In this document: positions 55,603 through 63,590 of the stretch, one piece after another
Position numbering within the stretch: position 1 is the stretch's first letter
Layout of the letters: each line of letters begins with the position of its first letter
The notes under the pieces: generated by a model
The model's database searches: none
What the model was told of the DNA's origin: nothing
The model's input: the letters and a program-made list of their open reading frames with translations, nothing else
Origin: Hymenobacter radiodurans
Lineage (GTDB): Bacteria > Bacteroidota > Bacteroidia > Cytophagales > Hymenobacteraceae
Length of the DNA stretch: 64,000 nucleotides
Direction: 5' to 3'
Assembly: GCF_004355185.1 (NCBI RefSeq)
Contig: NZ_CP037922.1
Coordinates: 1,860,001 to 1,924,000, forward strand
Program-made: the position numbers and the translations under genes

Positions 55603-57549
55603 CTAATATTCGCCCCCCACAACTCGCTTATTCACTTGAGCCATACCTGCGGGAAAGTCCGGGAGGCGCTGGGGGGCTTTTTGGGTGTTGGTGGTATCGG
55701 TGAGGGCGCGGAGGAAGGCTAGCAGGTCGCTTTTCTCGGCTTTGGTGAGGTTGAGCTTATCGGGAGGCAAGGTTTGGTTGGGCACGTCGAGGCCCAGACC
55801 CGCCCCGCCGCCTTGGTCGTAGAACTCGATTACTTCTTCCAAGGTCTGGTAGGCGCCGTTGTGCATGTAGGGCGCGGTGAGGGCGACGTTGCGCAGGGTG
55901 GGCGTTTTGAAGGCGTGGCGCTGCCACTCAATACCTTGCAGGCGAAATTTGCCCGGATCGGGGTCTATAGTTTTGGGGTGGAGGCTGGCTTGGGCGGGCA
56001 CGCCCAGAATCTCGGTTTCGGTGCGCTCGAAGGTGGGCGCTACGTTGCCGTTAAAGAGAGGCATGAAGTGACAAGTGCCGCATTTGCCTTTGCCCATGTA
56101 CACGTTGAAGCCGCGCTGGGCCGCCGCATCCAACACGGCCGTTTCGCCGCGCACGTAGCGGTCGAAGGGCGAGTTGAGGCGCACCAGAGAACGAACGTAG
56201 CTAGCTAGCGCCTGCTGCACTTGGGTTTCGGTAATGGTAGCCTCGGTGGCGTCTGGAGCGTCAAAAGCGCGGGCAAACGCCACCTGATACGCCGGGCTTT
56301 GGCGCAACAACGCGGCGGCGCGGGCCAGGGAGCCGTGCATTTCCGTAGGGTTGGCCAGTACGTCGGCAGCCTGGTCTTCGAGGTAGGTGAGGCGGCCATC
56401 ATGGTATTGAGTGCGCTGTAGAGCTGCGTTCAGCAGGGTAGGAGCGTTGCGGCTGACCGTGCCTTTACCGGCAAAGGCCACGCTGCGGGCGCGGTTTTCG
56501 GCAAAGCCGCGGGCGGGCTGGTGGCAGGAAGCGCAGCTCCGACCACCATTACCCGACAACACCGGATCAAAAAACAAATGCTGGCCCAGCGCCACCTGCG
56601 TCGGCGTAGTGCGCGCATCACTCTGGGGGGCAAAATAATCGGCGTTGAAAGCGGCCGAGTCAAACAGCGTGGCGGCGCTGGCCCGCAATGCGCGCGCTTC
56701 CGTAAACTCTGGGATGCCTAAGGCCAACTGCGCCTGCCGTAGCTGCTGCGATAAAGGATTGGCGTATTTGGTTAAAAAAGCGAGCTGGTCGAAATTGGCT
56801 TTGGGTGCGCTTTTTAAGTTATTTATGCTGGTAGTCAAGGTTTTATCAAGGCGCTCAGCCAGGGACGCGTCGCGAGTGCGTAGGGCGGGCTCGTAGGCGG
56901 TCAAAGCGGCATGCAGGGCCTGTAAGCTGGCTATGGCCTCGGGTACTGCCGCTTCGGGAGAGGCAGGCGTATCGAAGCCCGGCAGGCCGAGCGTCACGAC
57001 CCGGAACACGCCCAGGCGCAGGGCGTCGAACACGTGCCGGTCGGTGAGCACCAGAATATCGGCCGAGTTGCGCAGGCCGCGCAGGGAGCTGCGCGTGAGG
57101 GCCAGCTGGTTGAGTAGCTCGGCGTGTTGAGCGGGGGCGTAAGCTTCGGGGTAGAAGTAGGTTTCGATTACCTGCAAGCCCTCGGGCATAATCTGGCGCT
57201 GCTCCTGGTCGTAGTCGGCTACTTCAATAATGGCCGGCCCATTGAGCAGCTTCGCTAAGGAAGCCTGGTAATATTCAGCTAAAAATTCCACCTGCTTATA
57301 GCGTTGCCGCGCCTGCCGAAACGCCCGCCGCTGGGCGGATAACGGGGTCTTGGTTGCCACGCTTTTTTGCAGTCGCACCAGCGCCGAATCGAGCAAGATC
57401 AGGTTCTGATGGTAGGTGGCCAGCACCTGATCGGTGGGGCGAGCTGCGCCCTTTTGAGCAACGTTAGCCTCGGGCCGCTGGCAGGCTATGGGGCCAAGTA
57501 AAGCCAGAGCAAACAAACCCGCTGCAATCCAGAATAAGATTCTTAGCAT
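55603..57549 (-). CDS. Di-haem cytochrome-c peroxidase with an N-terminal helical domain
   Basis: The 648-residue product has a lipoprotein-like start (LGPIAC, Cys23). An N-terminal all-helical domain of about 260 residues (NLILLDSALVRLQKSV, ADILVLTDRHVFDALRLGVFRVV) is unlike standard CcpA and resembles imelysin-like helical domains. The peroxidase core follows: haem 1 motif CASCH (339-343), FENRAR-like loop, haem 2 motif CGTCH (490-494), and GIEWQRHAFKTPTLRNVALTAPYMHNGAY. It would reduce H2O2 or, in MauG-like relatives, oxidise a protein or metal substrate in the periplasm. The extra domain suggests a specific partner. Two G6C motifs encode YFAPQS and QKAPQR. Confidence 0.88.
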   Translation of the reverse strand: MLRILFWIAAGLFALALLGPIACQRPEANVAQKGAARPTDQVLATYHQNLILLDSALVRLQKSVATKTPLSAQRRAFRQARQRYKQVEFLAEYYQASLAKLLNGPAIIEVADYDQEQRQIMPEGLQVIETYFYPEAYAPAQHAELLNQLALTRSSLRGLRNSADILVLTDRHVFDALRLGVFRVVTLGLPGFDTPASPEAAVPEAIASLQALHAALTAYEPALRTRDASLAERLDKTLTTSINNLKSAPKANFDQLAFLTKYANPLSQQLRQAQLALGIPEFTEARALRASAATLFDSAAFNADYFAPQSDARTTPTQVALGQHLFFDPVLSGNGGRSCASCHQPARGFAENRARSVAFAGKGTVSRNAPTLLNAALQRTQYHDGRLTYLEDQAADVLANPTEMHGSLARAAALLRQSPAYQVAFARAFDAPDATEATITETQVQQALASYVRSLVRLNSPFDRYVRGETAVLDAAAQRGFNVYMGKGKCGTCHFMPLFNGNVAPTFERTETEILGVPAQASLHPKTIDPDPGKFRLQGIEWQRHAFKTPTLRNVALTAPYMHNGAYQTLEEVIEFYDQGGGAGLGLDVPNQTLPPDKLNLTKAEKSDLLAFLRALTDTTNTQKAPQRLPDFPAGMAQVNKRVVGGEY

Positions 57550-57599
57550 CTGATTATCAATTAATAAACAAATGAGTAAACATGTGTTTTATACAAATG

Positions 57600-57633
57600 A
57601 GAAAGCCTCGTCTTGAGTTAGACGAGGCTTTCT
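57600..57633 (-). terminator. Terminator after the PhoX-like gene
   Basis: AGAAAGCCTCGTCT and AGACGAGGCTTTCT form perfect 14-base arms with a TGAGTT loop. Confidence 0.9.
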
Positions 57634-57648
57634 GCATGCATTTCGTCG

Positions 57649-59145
57649 TTAGCGGGGCAAGCCGCTAATCACCACTAACTGGCTGGCTTGGCTGTTGCCG
57701 TTGTTCGGCTTGGCACCACCATCGCGGTACTTCTGGCCGGTCCAGCTGTGGGGCTGAATGCAGACTACGAACGTGTTCGGGATGCCCAGGTCGTCGGACA
57801 CGTCGAGCATGGCGCCGTACTCCCAGCTGCCTTTGCGGGCGGCACCGCTGCCGACGTTGTATTTGGCGGCGTCGGCCTCGGTGCGGCGGTGATCCAGCTC
57901 TAGTACTTTCTTCAGCCCGCCCCCATTAATGGCGTACTGATAGATATAGGCGTCGTGGGTTTCGGGGCCGTAGCCGTTGGAGTCTTCCTGCACATACACG
58001 TAGTTTTCGGTTACGCAGATGTTGTCAGGGTTCTGAAACTCGCCGGCGATACCCGTGCGGTCGTCGCCGTCCAGAATTACTTCCAGAGTGCCTTTCAGCG
58101 GGTTTTTCTCATCGAGCACGAGGCGGTACACGCGGCCCCACACGGTCCGTGAGTTGTCGGCGTTGGCGCCGGAAGCGGCCTGGCCGGTCACGTTGAAGTA
58201 GATTTCGCGGCCGTTGGCGCGGTTGCCCTGGCCGTTGTTTTCGTGGCCCTTGCGGTAGTCAATATCCTCTACGCGACCAAACTTGATGGCTTTCAGCGGG
58301 TCAACCTGGGCTTGCATCTGGTTGCCGGTCAGGTTCTTATGGTCGGGAATCAGGGCAAACTCGATGGGATACTTCTGGCCCACTTTGATCTCGGTTTCCT
58401 TCTGGTTGAGGTCGGTGCGGCGGAGCATGTACTGCTGACCACCGTCGAGGTCGCCCACCGCGTTGCTCAGGTAGAGCGCCAATTGCCCCCCAGTGGCGTC
58501 GGAAGCGTCTTCACCGGTCAGCACCACCGTTTTGCCGGGGTAAGCCGACTTGGGCAGCGGCACCGCATTTTCGGCGCTCCAGTAGCCCAGGCCCCGAATG
58601 CCTTTGGCCATGCCCTGGGTATTGTTGGGCGCAAATGGGTCAATCAGATGGGTTTGGGCGTTTACATCACTCTCGCCCGCGCTCAGGAACACCGGACCGA
58701 AGCCGTGCTCTTTGGGCGTTACGAGCGTGGCCGAGCACAGGCGCCACCGGCCGCCGTCGGAGTTGAGCACGTACTCGCCGCTTACGGGCTTGAAGCTGTT
58801 ATCGAACTGCACCCGCGAGATGGACAGGTTGTCCTCGTGGTTGACGAGCATGGTGAAGCCGTTGCCGTCGGGGTTGCGGAGCAGGCCCGCGCCGTCGGCC
58901 GAGCCGCCGAACATAAACTCGGGCGAGGCGGGCAGCACGTCGTCAGAGCTGATGAGGGAGTAGATTTTGAGGTTGTCGAAGCCTGATAAGGGCTTGATGA
59001 GGGCCGGCGTTACCGAATGGTTTTCCAGCTTCACGGCCTTGTTAACCGGAATGCTCGGCTGGTTGCCTTTGTCGGTTTCGCAGCTGGTCAGCGCGGCGCC
59101 CAGAGCCAAGGCAGAAAGGCGCGTCGAGAGGGTAATGTTGTTCAT
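57649..59145 (-). CDS. PhoX/DUF839-like phosphatase lipoprotein
   Basis: The start at 59145 (MNNITLSTRLSALALGAALTSC) gives 498 residues and a lipobox, Cys22. The DUF839 pattern is clear: DGNGFTMLVNHEDNLSISR, GLGYWSAENAVPLPKSAYPGKTVVLTGEDASDATGGQLALYLS, and NPDNICVTENYVYVQEDSNGYG with the calcium/iron ligand carboxylates. PhoX enzymes hydrolyse phosphate esters outside the inner membrane. Alternatively the members here are calcium-binding beta-propellers without activity. A dispersed G6C motif lies at GGQLAL. The gene is separated from the peroxidase gene by its own terminator. Confidence 0.85.
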   Translation of the reverse strand: MNNITLSTRLSALALGAALTSCETDKGNQPSIPVNKAVKLENHSVTPALIKPLSGFDNLKIYSLISSDDVLPASPEFMFGGSADGAGLLRNPDGNGFTMLVNHEDNLSISRVQFDNSFKPVSGEYVLNSDGGRWRLCSATLVTPKEHGFGPVFLSAGESDVNAQTHLIDPFAPNNTQGMAKGIRGLGYWSAENAVPLPKSAYPGKTVVLTGEDASDATGGQLALYLSNAVGDLDGGQQYMLRRTDLNQKETEIKVGQKYPIEFALIPDHKNLTGNQMQAQVDPLKAIKFGRVEDIDYRKGHENNGQGNRANGREIYFNVTGQAASGANADNSRTVWGRVYRLVLDEKNPLKGTLEVILDGDDRTGIAGEFQNPDNICVTENYVYVQEDSNGYGPETHDAYIYQYAINGGGLKKVLELDHRRTEADAAKYNVGSGAARKGSWEYGAMLDVSDDLGIPNTFVVCIQPHSWTGQKYRDGGAKPNNGNSQASQLVVISGLPR

Positions 59146-59376
59146 AAACAAATAGTTAGGTAGGGGAAGAGGTTGCGCACTAAGAATGCCCAAAAGTATC
59201 GGGGGCATGTTACCGTCGTGTAAAGAGCCGGTTATCAAGCTGTGACGGCGAGGTTATGAAATTGCGACCCGCAGGGAGGCTGGGTGGCTTTTTTGGGCGG
59301 AATACAGGCCGCTGGGGTGCGGGCCTCCCGAACCCGACTATCTTGGGGGGCTTTTTTGCCGGTTTAGCTTCTCCTT

Positions 59377-60909
59377 ATGCTACTCACCATTACCACGACC
59401 CACCAGCCCGCCACCGATCTGGGCTATTTGCTGCACAAGAATCCGGCGCGCCTGCAGTCGGTGGACATAGCCTACGGGCAGGCCCACATCTTCTACCCCG
59501 AAGCCACCGCGGAGCGCTGCACGGCCGCTTTGCTGCTCGATATCGACCCCGTGGCGCTGGTGCGCAACCACCGCGGCCCGGCTGGCGAGGATTTTGCCCT
59601 GGAGCAATACGTGAACGACCGGCCCTACGCGGCCTCGTCCTTTATGAGCACGGCGTTGGTCAAAGCCTTCAACACGGCCATGAATGGCACCTGCAAAGAC
59701 CGCCCCGACCTGCCCGACACGCTTTTGCCTCTCGAAGCGACCGTAGCCGCCCTGCCCGCTGCCAACGCCAGCCAGCTCCAACGCCTTTTTGCTCCCCTGG
59801 GCTACGAAATCGAAACCGAAGCCCACCCGCTCGACCCCACTGTGCCGGCCTGGGGCGACAGTCGCTACTTTACCCTGCGGCTGCGCCACCCGGCCCTGCG
59901 TCTGCGCGATTTGCTGAGCCAGCTCTACGTGCTCATCTCCGTCCTCGACAACGACAAGCACTACTACATCGGGCAGGCCGAAGCCGACAAGCTCCTGCAC
60001 CGCGGCGGCGACTGGCTGCCCCAGCACCCCGACCGGGAGTTTATCACGCGCCGCTACCTGCGCAATCTACGCCAGTACGTGGACCCAGCGTTGGAGCGGT
60101 TGCTGGCAGGGGAGGAAGTTGACCTGACGACGGCCTCACCCCCTAGCCCCGCATCTGCTTTAAGCGCAGAGTCCCAAAGAGAGGGAGAACTAGACTCTAG
60201 TATTTCTAGCTCTAGTCAATCTGATTTAGAATTAGATCTAAAAGCTAGTTCCCCCTCTCCTTGGGAGAGGGGGCTAGGGGGTGAGGCCCTCGTTGAACAA
60301 GTCCAAAAGCAAAGCCTCCACGATCTTCGCCTCGACCGCGTAGCCGAGGAAATTAGCCGCTTCGGGGCCAAACGCGTGCTCGATCTGGGCTGTGGGGAAG
60401 GCAAGCTGGTGCGTCGACTGCTCAAAATTCCACACGTGGAGCACATTCTGGGCATGGATGTGTCGCACCGGGAGCTGCAACGCGCCCACGAGCGCCTGCA
60501 CATCGTAGAAATGCCCCCCAGGCAGCGCGAGCGGCTTACGCTGGTGCAAGGCTCCCTGCTCTACCACGACCCGCGCCTCAGTGGCTACGATGCGGCGGCC
60601 GTAGTCGAAGTCATTGAGCACCTCGACGAAAACCGGCTAGTGGCGTTTGAGCAGGTGGTGTTCGCCCGCGCCCGCCCCGGCGCGGTGCTCGTAACCACGC
60701 CCAACGCCGACTACAACCAGCGCTACGAAACCCTATCTGCCGGGGAGTTCCGCCACCAAGACCACCGCTTCGAGTGGACGCGGGCGCAGTTTGCGGCTTG
60801 GGCAGCAGGAGTTGCTGAGCGCCACGGCTACCGCGTGCGCGTGGAGCCGCTAGGGCCGGAGGCAGCAGAAGTAGGGGCGCCTTCGCAGTTGGCGGTATTT
60901 GAGCAGTGA
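59377..60909 (+). CDS. hen1: Bacterial Hen1, 3'-terminal RNA ribose 2'-O-methyltransferase
   Basis: The 510-residue product has the Hen1 N-terminal ligase-activating domain (about 1-245: MLLTITTTHQPATDLGYLLHKNP, RYFTLRLRHPALRLRDLLSQLYVLISVLDNDKHYYIG) and the C-terminal methyltransferase (about 310-500). SAM binding is in VLDLGCGEGKLVRRL, and the metal-binding EVIEHLDENRL with FRHQDHRFEWTRAQF is diagnostic. Between them lies a 157-bp inverted-repeat element read in frame (60132-60288), giving a Ser-rich linker. Hen1 marks repaired RNA ends to prevent re-cleavage by ribotoxins and normally sits beside Pnkp, which is not next to it here. Confidence 0.93.
   Translation: MLLTITTTHQPATDLGYLLHKNPARLQSVDIAYGQAHIFYPEATAERCTAALLLDIDPVALVRNHRGPAGEDFALEQYVNDRPYAASSFMSTALVKAFNTAMNGTCKDRPDLPDTLLPLEATVAALPAANASQLQRLFAPLGYEIETEAHPLDPTVPAWGDSRYFTLRLRHPALRLRDLLSQLYVLISVLDNDKHYYIGQAEADKLLHRGGDWLPQHPDREFITRRYLRNLRQYVDPALERLLAGEEVDLTTASPPSPASALSAESQREGELDSSISSSSQSDLELDLKASSPSPWERGLGGEALVEQVQKQSLHDLRLDRVAEEISRFGAKRVLDLGCGEGKLVRRLLKIPHVEHILGMDVSHRELQRAHERLHIVEMPPRQRERLTLVQGSLLYHDPRLSGYDAAAVVEVIEHLDENRLVAFEQVVFARARPGAVLVTTPNADYNQRYETLSAGEFRHQDHRFEWTRAQFAAWAAGVAERHGYRVRVEPLGPEAAEVGAPSQLAVFEQ
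60132..60288. repeat. MITE-like element with perfect 19-bp inverted repeats inside hen1
   Basis: GGCCTCACCCCCTAGCCCC (60132-60150) and its exact complement (60270-60288) bound 157 bp. The inner part contains secondary inverted matches (GGGAGAACTAG with CTAGTTCCCCC-like). The element is translated without a stop as the Ser/Glu/Leu-rich linker of the Hen1 protein. No clear target-site duplication is visible. Confidence 0.85.
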
Positions 60910-60927
60910 TTAATACTTGTTTTAAAA

Positions 60928-61496
60928 TTATGCTATGCCGTTAATTTGTAGATCAGAAAGTTGATTTTTAGTAAGATTGACGTTGACTTGCCAGTAATAA
61001 CTGCCACCGTCAAATACCCTTGCATAATCAGAGTTGTATTTAAGCCGATTATCATGATAGCCTTTTAATTTATCTATAATTGAATATTTATCCCAAAATA
61101 GATTTATATGTAAAACCATGTCTCCTTCTTTTGTAATAAAACCAACGTATTGCCTAAAATATTTGTTTAAATTATTGTGAATAATTGGGTTTCCATTTGC
61201 CTGGTTTGTTCTTTTATAATTTATGCTCTTTATGTTTTTAGAAAGTATATATTCGACTTTTTTAACTGTTCCAAATTTGGTGTGAATCTCTTTGAAGAAT
61301 CAATATCAGATACGTGTAGTAAACGGAATGAATATTTGTCAGTGAAAATAGTGCCTCTAAAGTTTTTACTCTTTACTCCTAATAGAGCTTTGTTATCAGT
61401 AGAAAAAATATCTAATGGAATTCTATGTTGAACTAATTGAGTTTTACAAGATATAAATGAGAAGAGTATGATAATTGCGCAATAAATCACCTTCAT
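60928..61496 (-). CDS. AT-rich small lipoprotein, frameshifted
   Basis: Frame 1 (from 61496) has a lipoprotein signal MKVIYCAIIILFSFISC and runs to LLHVSDIDSS. One more T near 61302 (CTTC to CTTTC on the minus strand) yields DSFKEIHTKFGTVKKVEYILSKN and a second good frame to the TAA at 60928 (KEGDMVLHINLFWDKYSIID, YYWQVNVNLTKNQLSDLQING). The repaired protein is about 189 residues, a small secreted domain with mixed beta strands. The gene is markedly more AT-rich than hen1 and the GH97 gene on each side, so it was probably acquired. The function is unknown. Confidence 0.65.
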
Positions 61497-61543
61497 ATTG
61501 TATGGAAAATTAGTTTGTGTTGTTTTAAGGCTATTTATTCCTC

Positions 61544-63496
61544 TCAATTCAACTCCAGCACAAACCCGCCGCGTGCTTTTACCGGCAGCGAGAGCGCCGT
61601 GCCCGTGAAGCTGCGGGTGCTGAAGTCGCGGTTGGTGGTGCCGTCGGTGATGAGGGTGCCGCCTTTGGTCGCGCCCAGCTTGGATAGGTCGAGGGTGATG
61701 GCCCGGTCGGAGGGGGTGCCGTTGATGCCGGCCACGTACCATTTGTTGTTGGCGCGGCGGGCTACTACGGCATACTCACCGGGAAAACCGTCCAGAAACT
61801 TCACGTCGTCCCAACTGGGGGGCAAATTTCGCACAAAGTCAAGCACGTAGGGCGGCTGCTTTTTCATGCCCTCCGGCACCTCCACGTAGTGCTGAATGCC
61901 TGACTGAAACAACACCGAAAGCGCCAGCTCGAAGCCGTTGGTGGTGATGCGGTTGCGGCCGGGGATTTCGGAAAAGCACATGGGCGTAAAGTCCATGGGA
62001 CCGACGGCGTTGCGGGTGAAGGGCAGCACGGCGCAGTGGGTGGGCTCCTGGTCGGTGCTGGCCTGGTCGAAGGTCAAGAACTCGAAGCCGCGGACGGCTT
62101 CCATGGTCATCAGGTGGGGGTAGGTGCGCGTCCAGCCGCGAGGGATGGTGGTGCCGTGAAAGTTGACCAGCAGCTTGGCCTGGGCTGCGTCTTCCAATAG
62201 GTCTTGGTAGTAGTTCATCATCGACTGCCCGTCGCCGCCGAAGAAGTCGATTTTCACGCCTTTTATACCCATTTGCTGGATTCGGGCAAACTCTTTCTTG
62301 CGCGATGCAGGATCGAAAAGCACGTTTATGGGCGTCTGGGGGGCTTTATTCCAGCTGCCGTTGGAGTTGTACCACACCAACAGGTCCACGTTTTTGGCGC
62401 GGGCGTAGGTGGCCAGCTCCGCCATTTTATCGTACCCGATTTGCTTGTCCCACAGGGCATCAATCAGGCAATATTTCCACTTCATATCGGCTGCATAGTC
62501 AATGAAGTCCTTCTGCACGTCGTATACCGTGGCTTCATCCTTCAGCAAAGCCCAGCTCCAGGAGGCCTTACCCGGCTTGATAAAGGCGGTATCCTTGATT
62601 TTGGCCGGGGCGCTGAGGTCAGTAGTAAGCGTCGATTCGACGATGTTGCCCAAGGTGGGGCCCACCACCAGCACGCGCCACGGCGTGCTCCACGGCAGCG
62701 TCGATTCGGGGGCAACTGGGGCCGTGGGCGTGGTGCCTTCCTTCTGCTGGGCAAAGGCAATGCTGTACTCGCCATCGGGCGAAAGGTGGGCCAGGTGAGT
62801 GCCACAATAGCTACGGTCCATGCCCGCCTCTGTCAACAGCACCCAGTGCCCGGCCGCCTGAAATAGCGCCGGGAACGACCAGCCTTGCCCCAAACTCGAC
62901 GGCGTGCCGGCAGCTATACCCATCTTATAGTACTCCTCGTACGACGGCTGCGTGTTGGACCAGCCCGTTTGAGCTACCGCGTGTGGGTGCAGCCACCCTT
63001 TGGCGGCGGCAGGCAGCTTGAAGGTGGTTTTTTCGGCTAGAATCCGCTGTTTCTCCTTGGATTTGCCCCTCAGCACATAGCGAAAAGCCACCCCATCGTT
63101 CGACACCTGAAACACCACGCTGAGCGTGCGCCCTTGGCTACCCGAAAACGCTATTTCGCGCCGATTGGCCTGGTAGCGGCAGGCCGCGCGCTTATCGTTG
63201 GTGAGGGTGTAGCTGTCGGTGACGGGCACGGTTTTGCCGGCGCTGGTGAGCTTGAGCCCTTTGCTTAAGTCCGCGTCGGCTAGCTGCAAACCCAGATGGG
63301 AAGGGCGAAGTAGCTCCGTTTGCCGGTAGGCCACCGAATACGTGGGCGCGCCCTGTTCGGTAACGCTGACCGTGACCCGCACGGCCCCATCGGGGCTGGT
63401 AATAAGGATAGGCTCTGGTGCGGCGGCTTGGGCCAGCATCGTTGTCAGGAGTAGCACGAGGGTCAGGGAGGCTTTCAGCATAAACGCAAACAGCAA
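61544..63496 (-). CDS. GH97 alpha-galactosidase/alpha-glucosidase
   Basis: The 650-residue product has a signal peptide (MLAQAAAPEP). N-terminal beta-sandwich: VTVSVTEQGAPTYSVAYR, TLSVVFQVSNDGVAFRYVLRG. Catalytic barrel: IKPGKASWSWALLKDEATVYDVQKDFIDYAADMKWKYCLID, GVKIDFFGGDGQSMMNYY, LMTMEAVRGFEF. The Asp in KIDF is the nucleophile position of the retaining, alpha-galactosidase-like subgroup; the inverting SusB type lacks it. The Glu of TMEAVRG fits as acid/base. Calcium ligands are also expected. Periplasmic action on alpha-glycosides is likely. Two G6C motifs encode NKAPQT and RNLPPSW. Confidence 0.92.
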   Translation of the reverse strand: MLFAFMLKASLTLVLLLTTMLAQAAAPEPILITSPDGAVRVTVSVTEQGAPTYSVAYRQTELLRPSHLGLQLADADLSKGLKLTSAGKTVPVTDSYTLTNDKRAACRYQANRREIAFSGSQGRTLSVVFQVSNDGVAFRYVLRGKSKEKQRILAEKTTFKLPAAAKGWLHPHAVAQTGWSNTQPSYEEYYKMGIAAGTPSSLGQGWSFPALFQAAGHWVLLTEAGMDRSYCGTHLAHLSPDGEYSIAFAQQKEGTTPTAPVAPESTLPWSTPWRVLVVGPTLGNIVESTLTTDLSAPAKIKDTAFIKPGKASWSWALLKDEATVYDVQKDFIDYAADMKWKYCLIDALWDKQIGYDKMAELATYARAKNVDLLVWYNSNGSWNKAPQTPINVLFDPASRKKEFARIQQMGIKGVKIDFFGGDGQSMMNYYQDLLEDAAQAKLLVNFHGTTIPRGWTRTYPHLMTMEAVRGFEFLTFDQASTDQEPTHCAVLPFTRNAVGPMDFTPMCFSEIPGRNRITTNGFELALSVLFQSGIQHYVEVPEGMKKQPPYVLDFVRNLPPSWDDVKFLDGFPGEYAVVARRANNKWYVAGINGTPSDRAITLDLSKLGATKGGTLITDGTTNRDFSTRSFTGTALSLPVKARGGFVLELN

Positions 63497-63590
63497 GGGA
63501 CAAAGCAGGGTAAGGACTAGCGAACGGATACCTGTACCCGCCGGGCTAAGTTAAGTATCATGGCCGTCCGTCAAACGTATCCAGCTATTA

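Noticed and set aside
59256..60122. 288-codon plus-strand frame overlapping hen1
   Set aside because: Arg/Pro/Ala-rich shadow frame of the GC-rich hen1 coding sequence.
61177..61431. 84-codon plus-strand frame
   Set aside because: Antisense to the AT-rich lipoprotein gene, which has a proper signal and continues in frame after repair.
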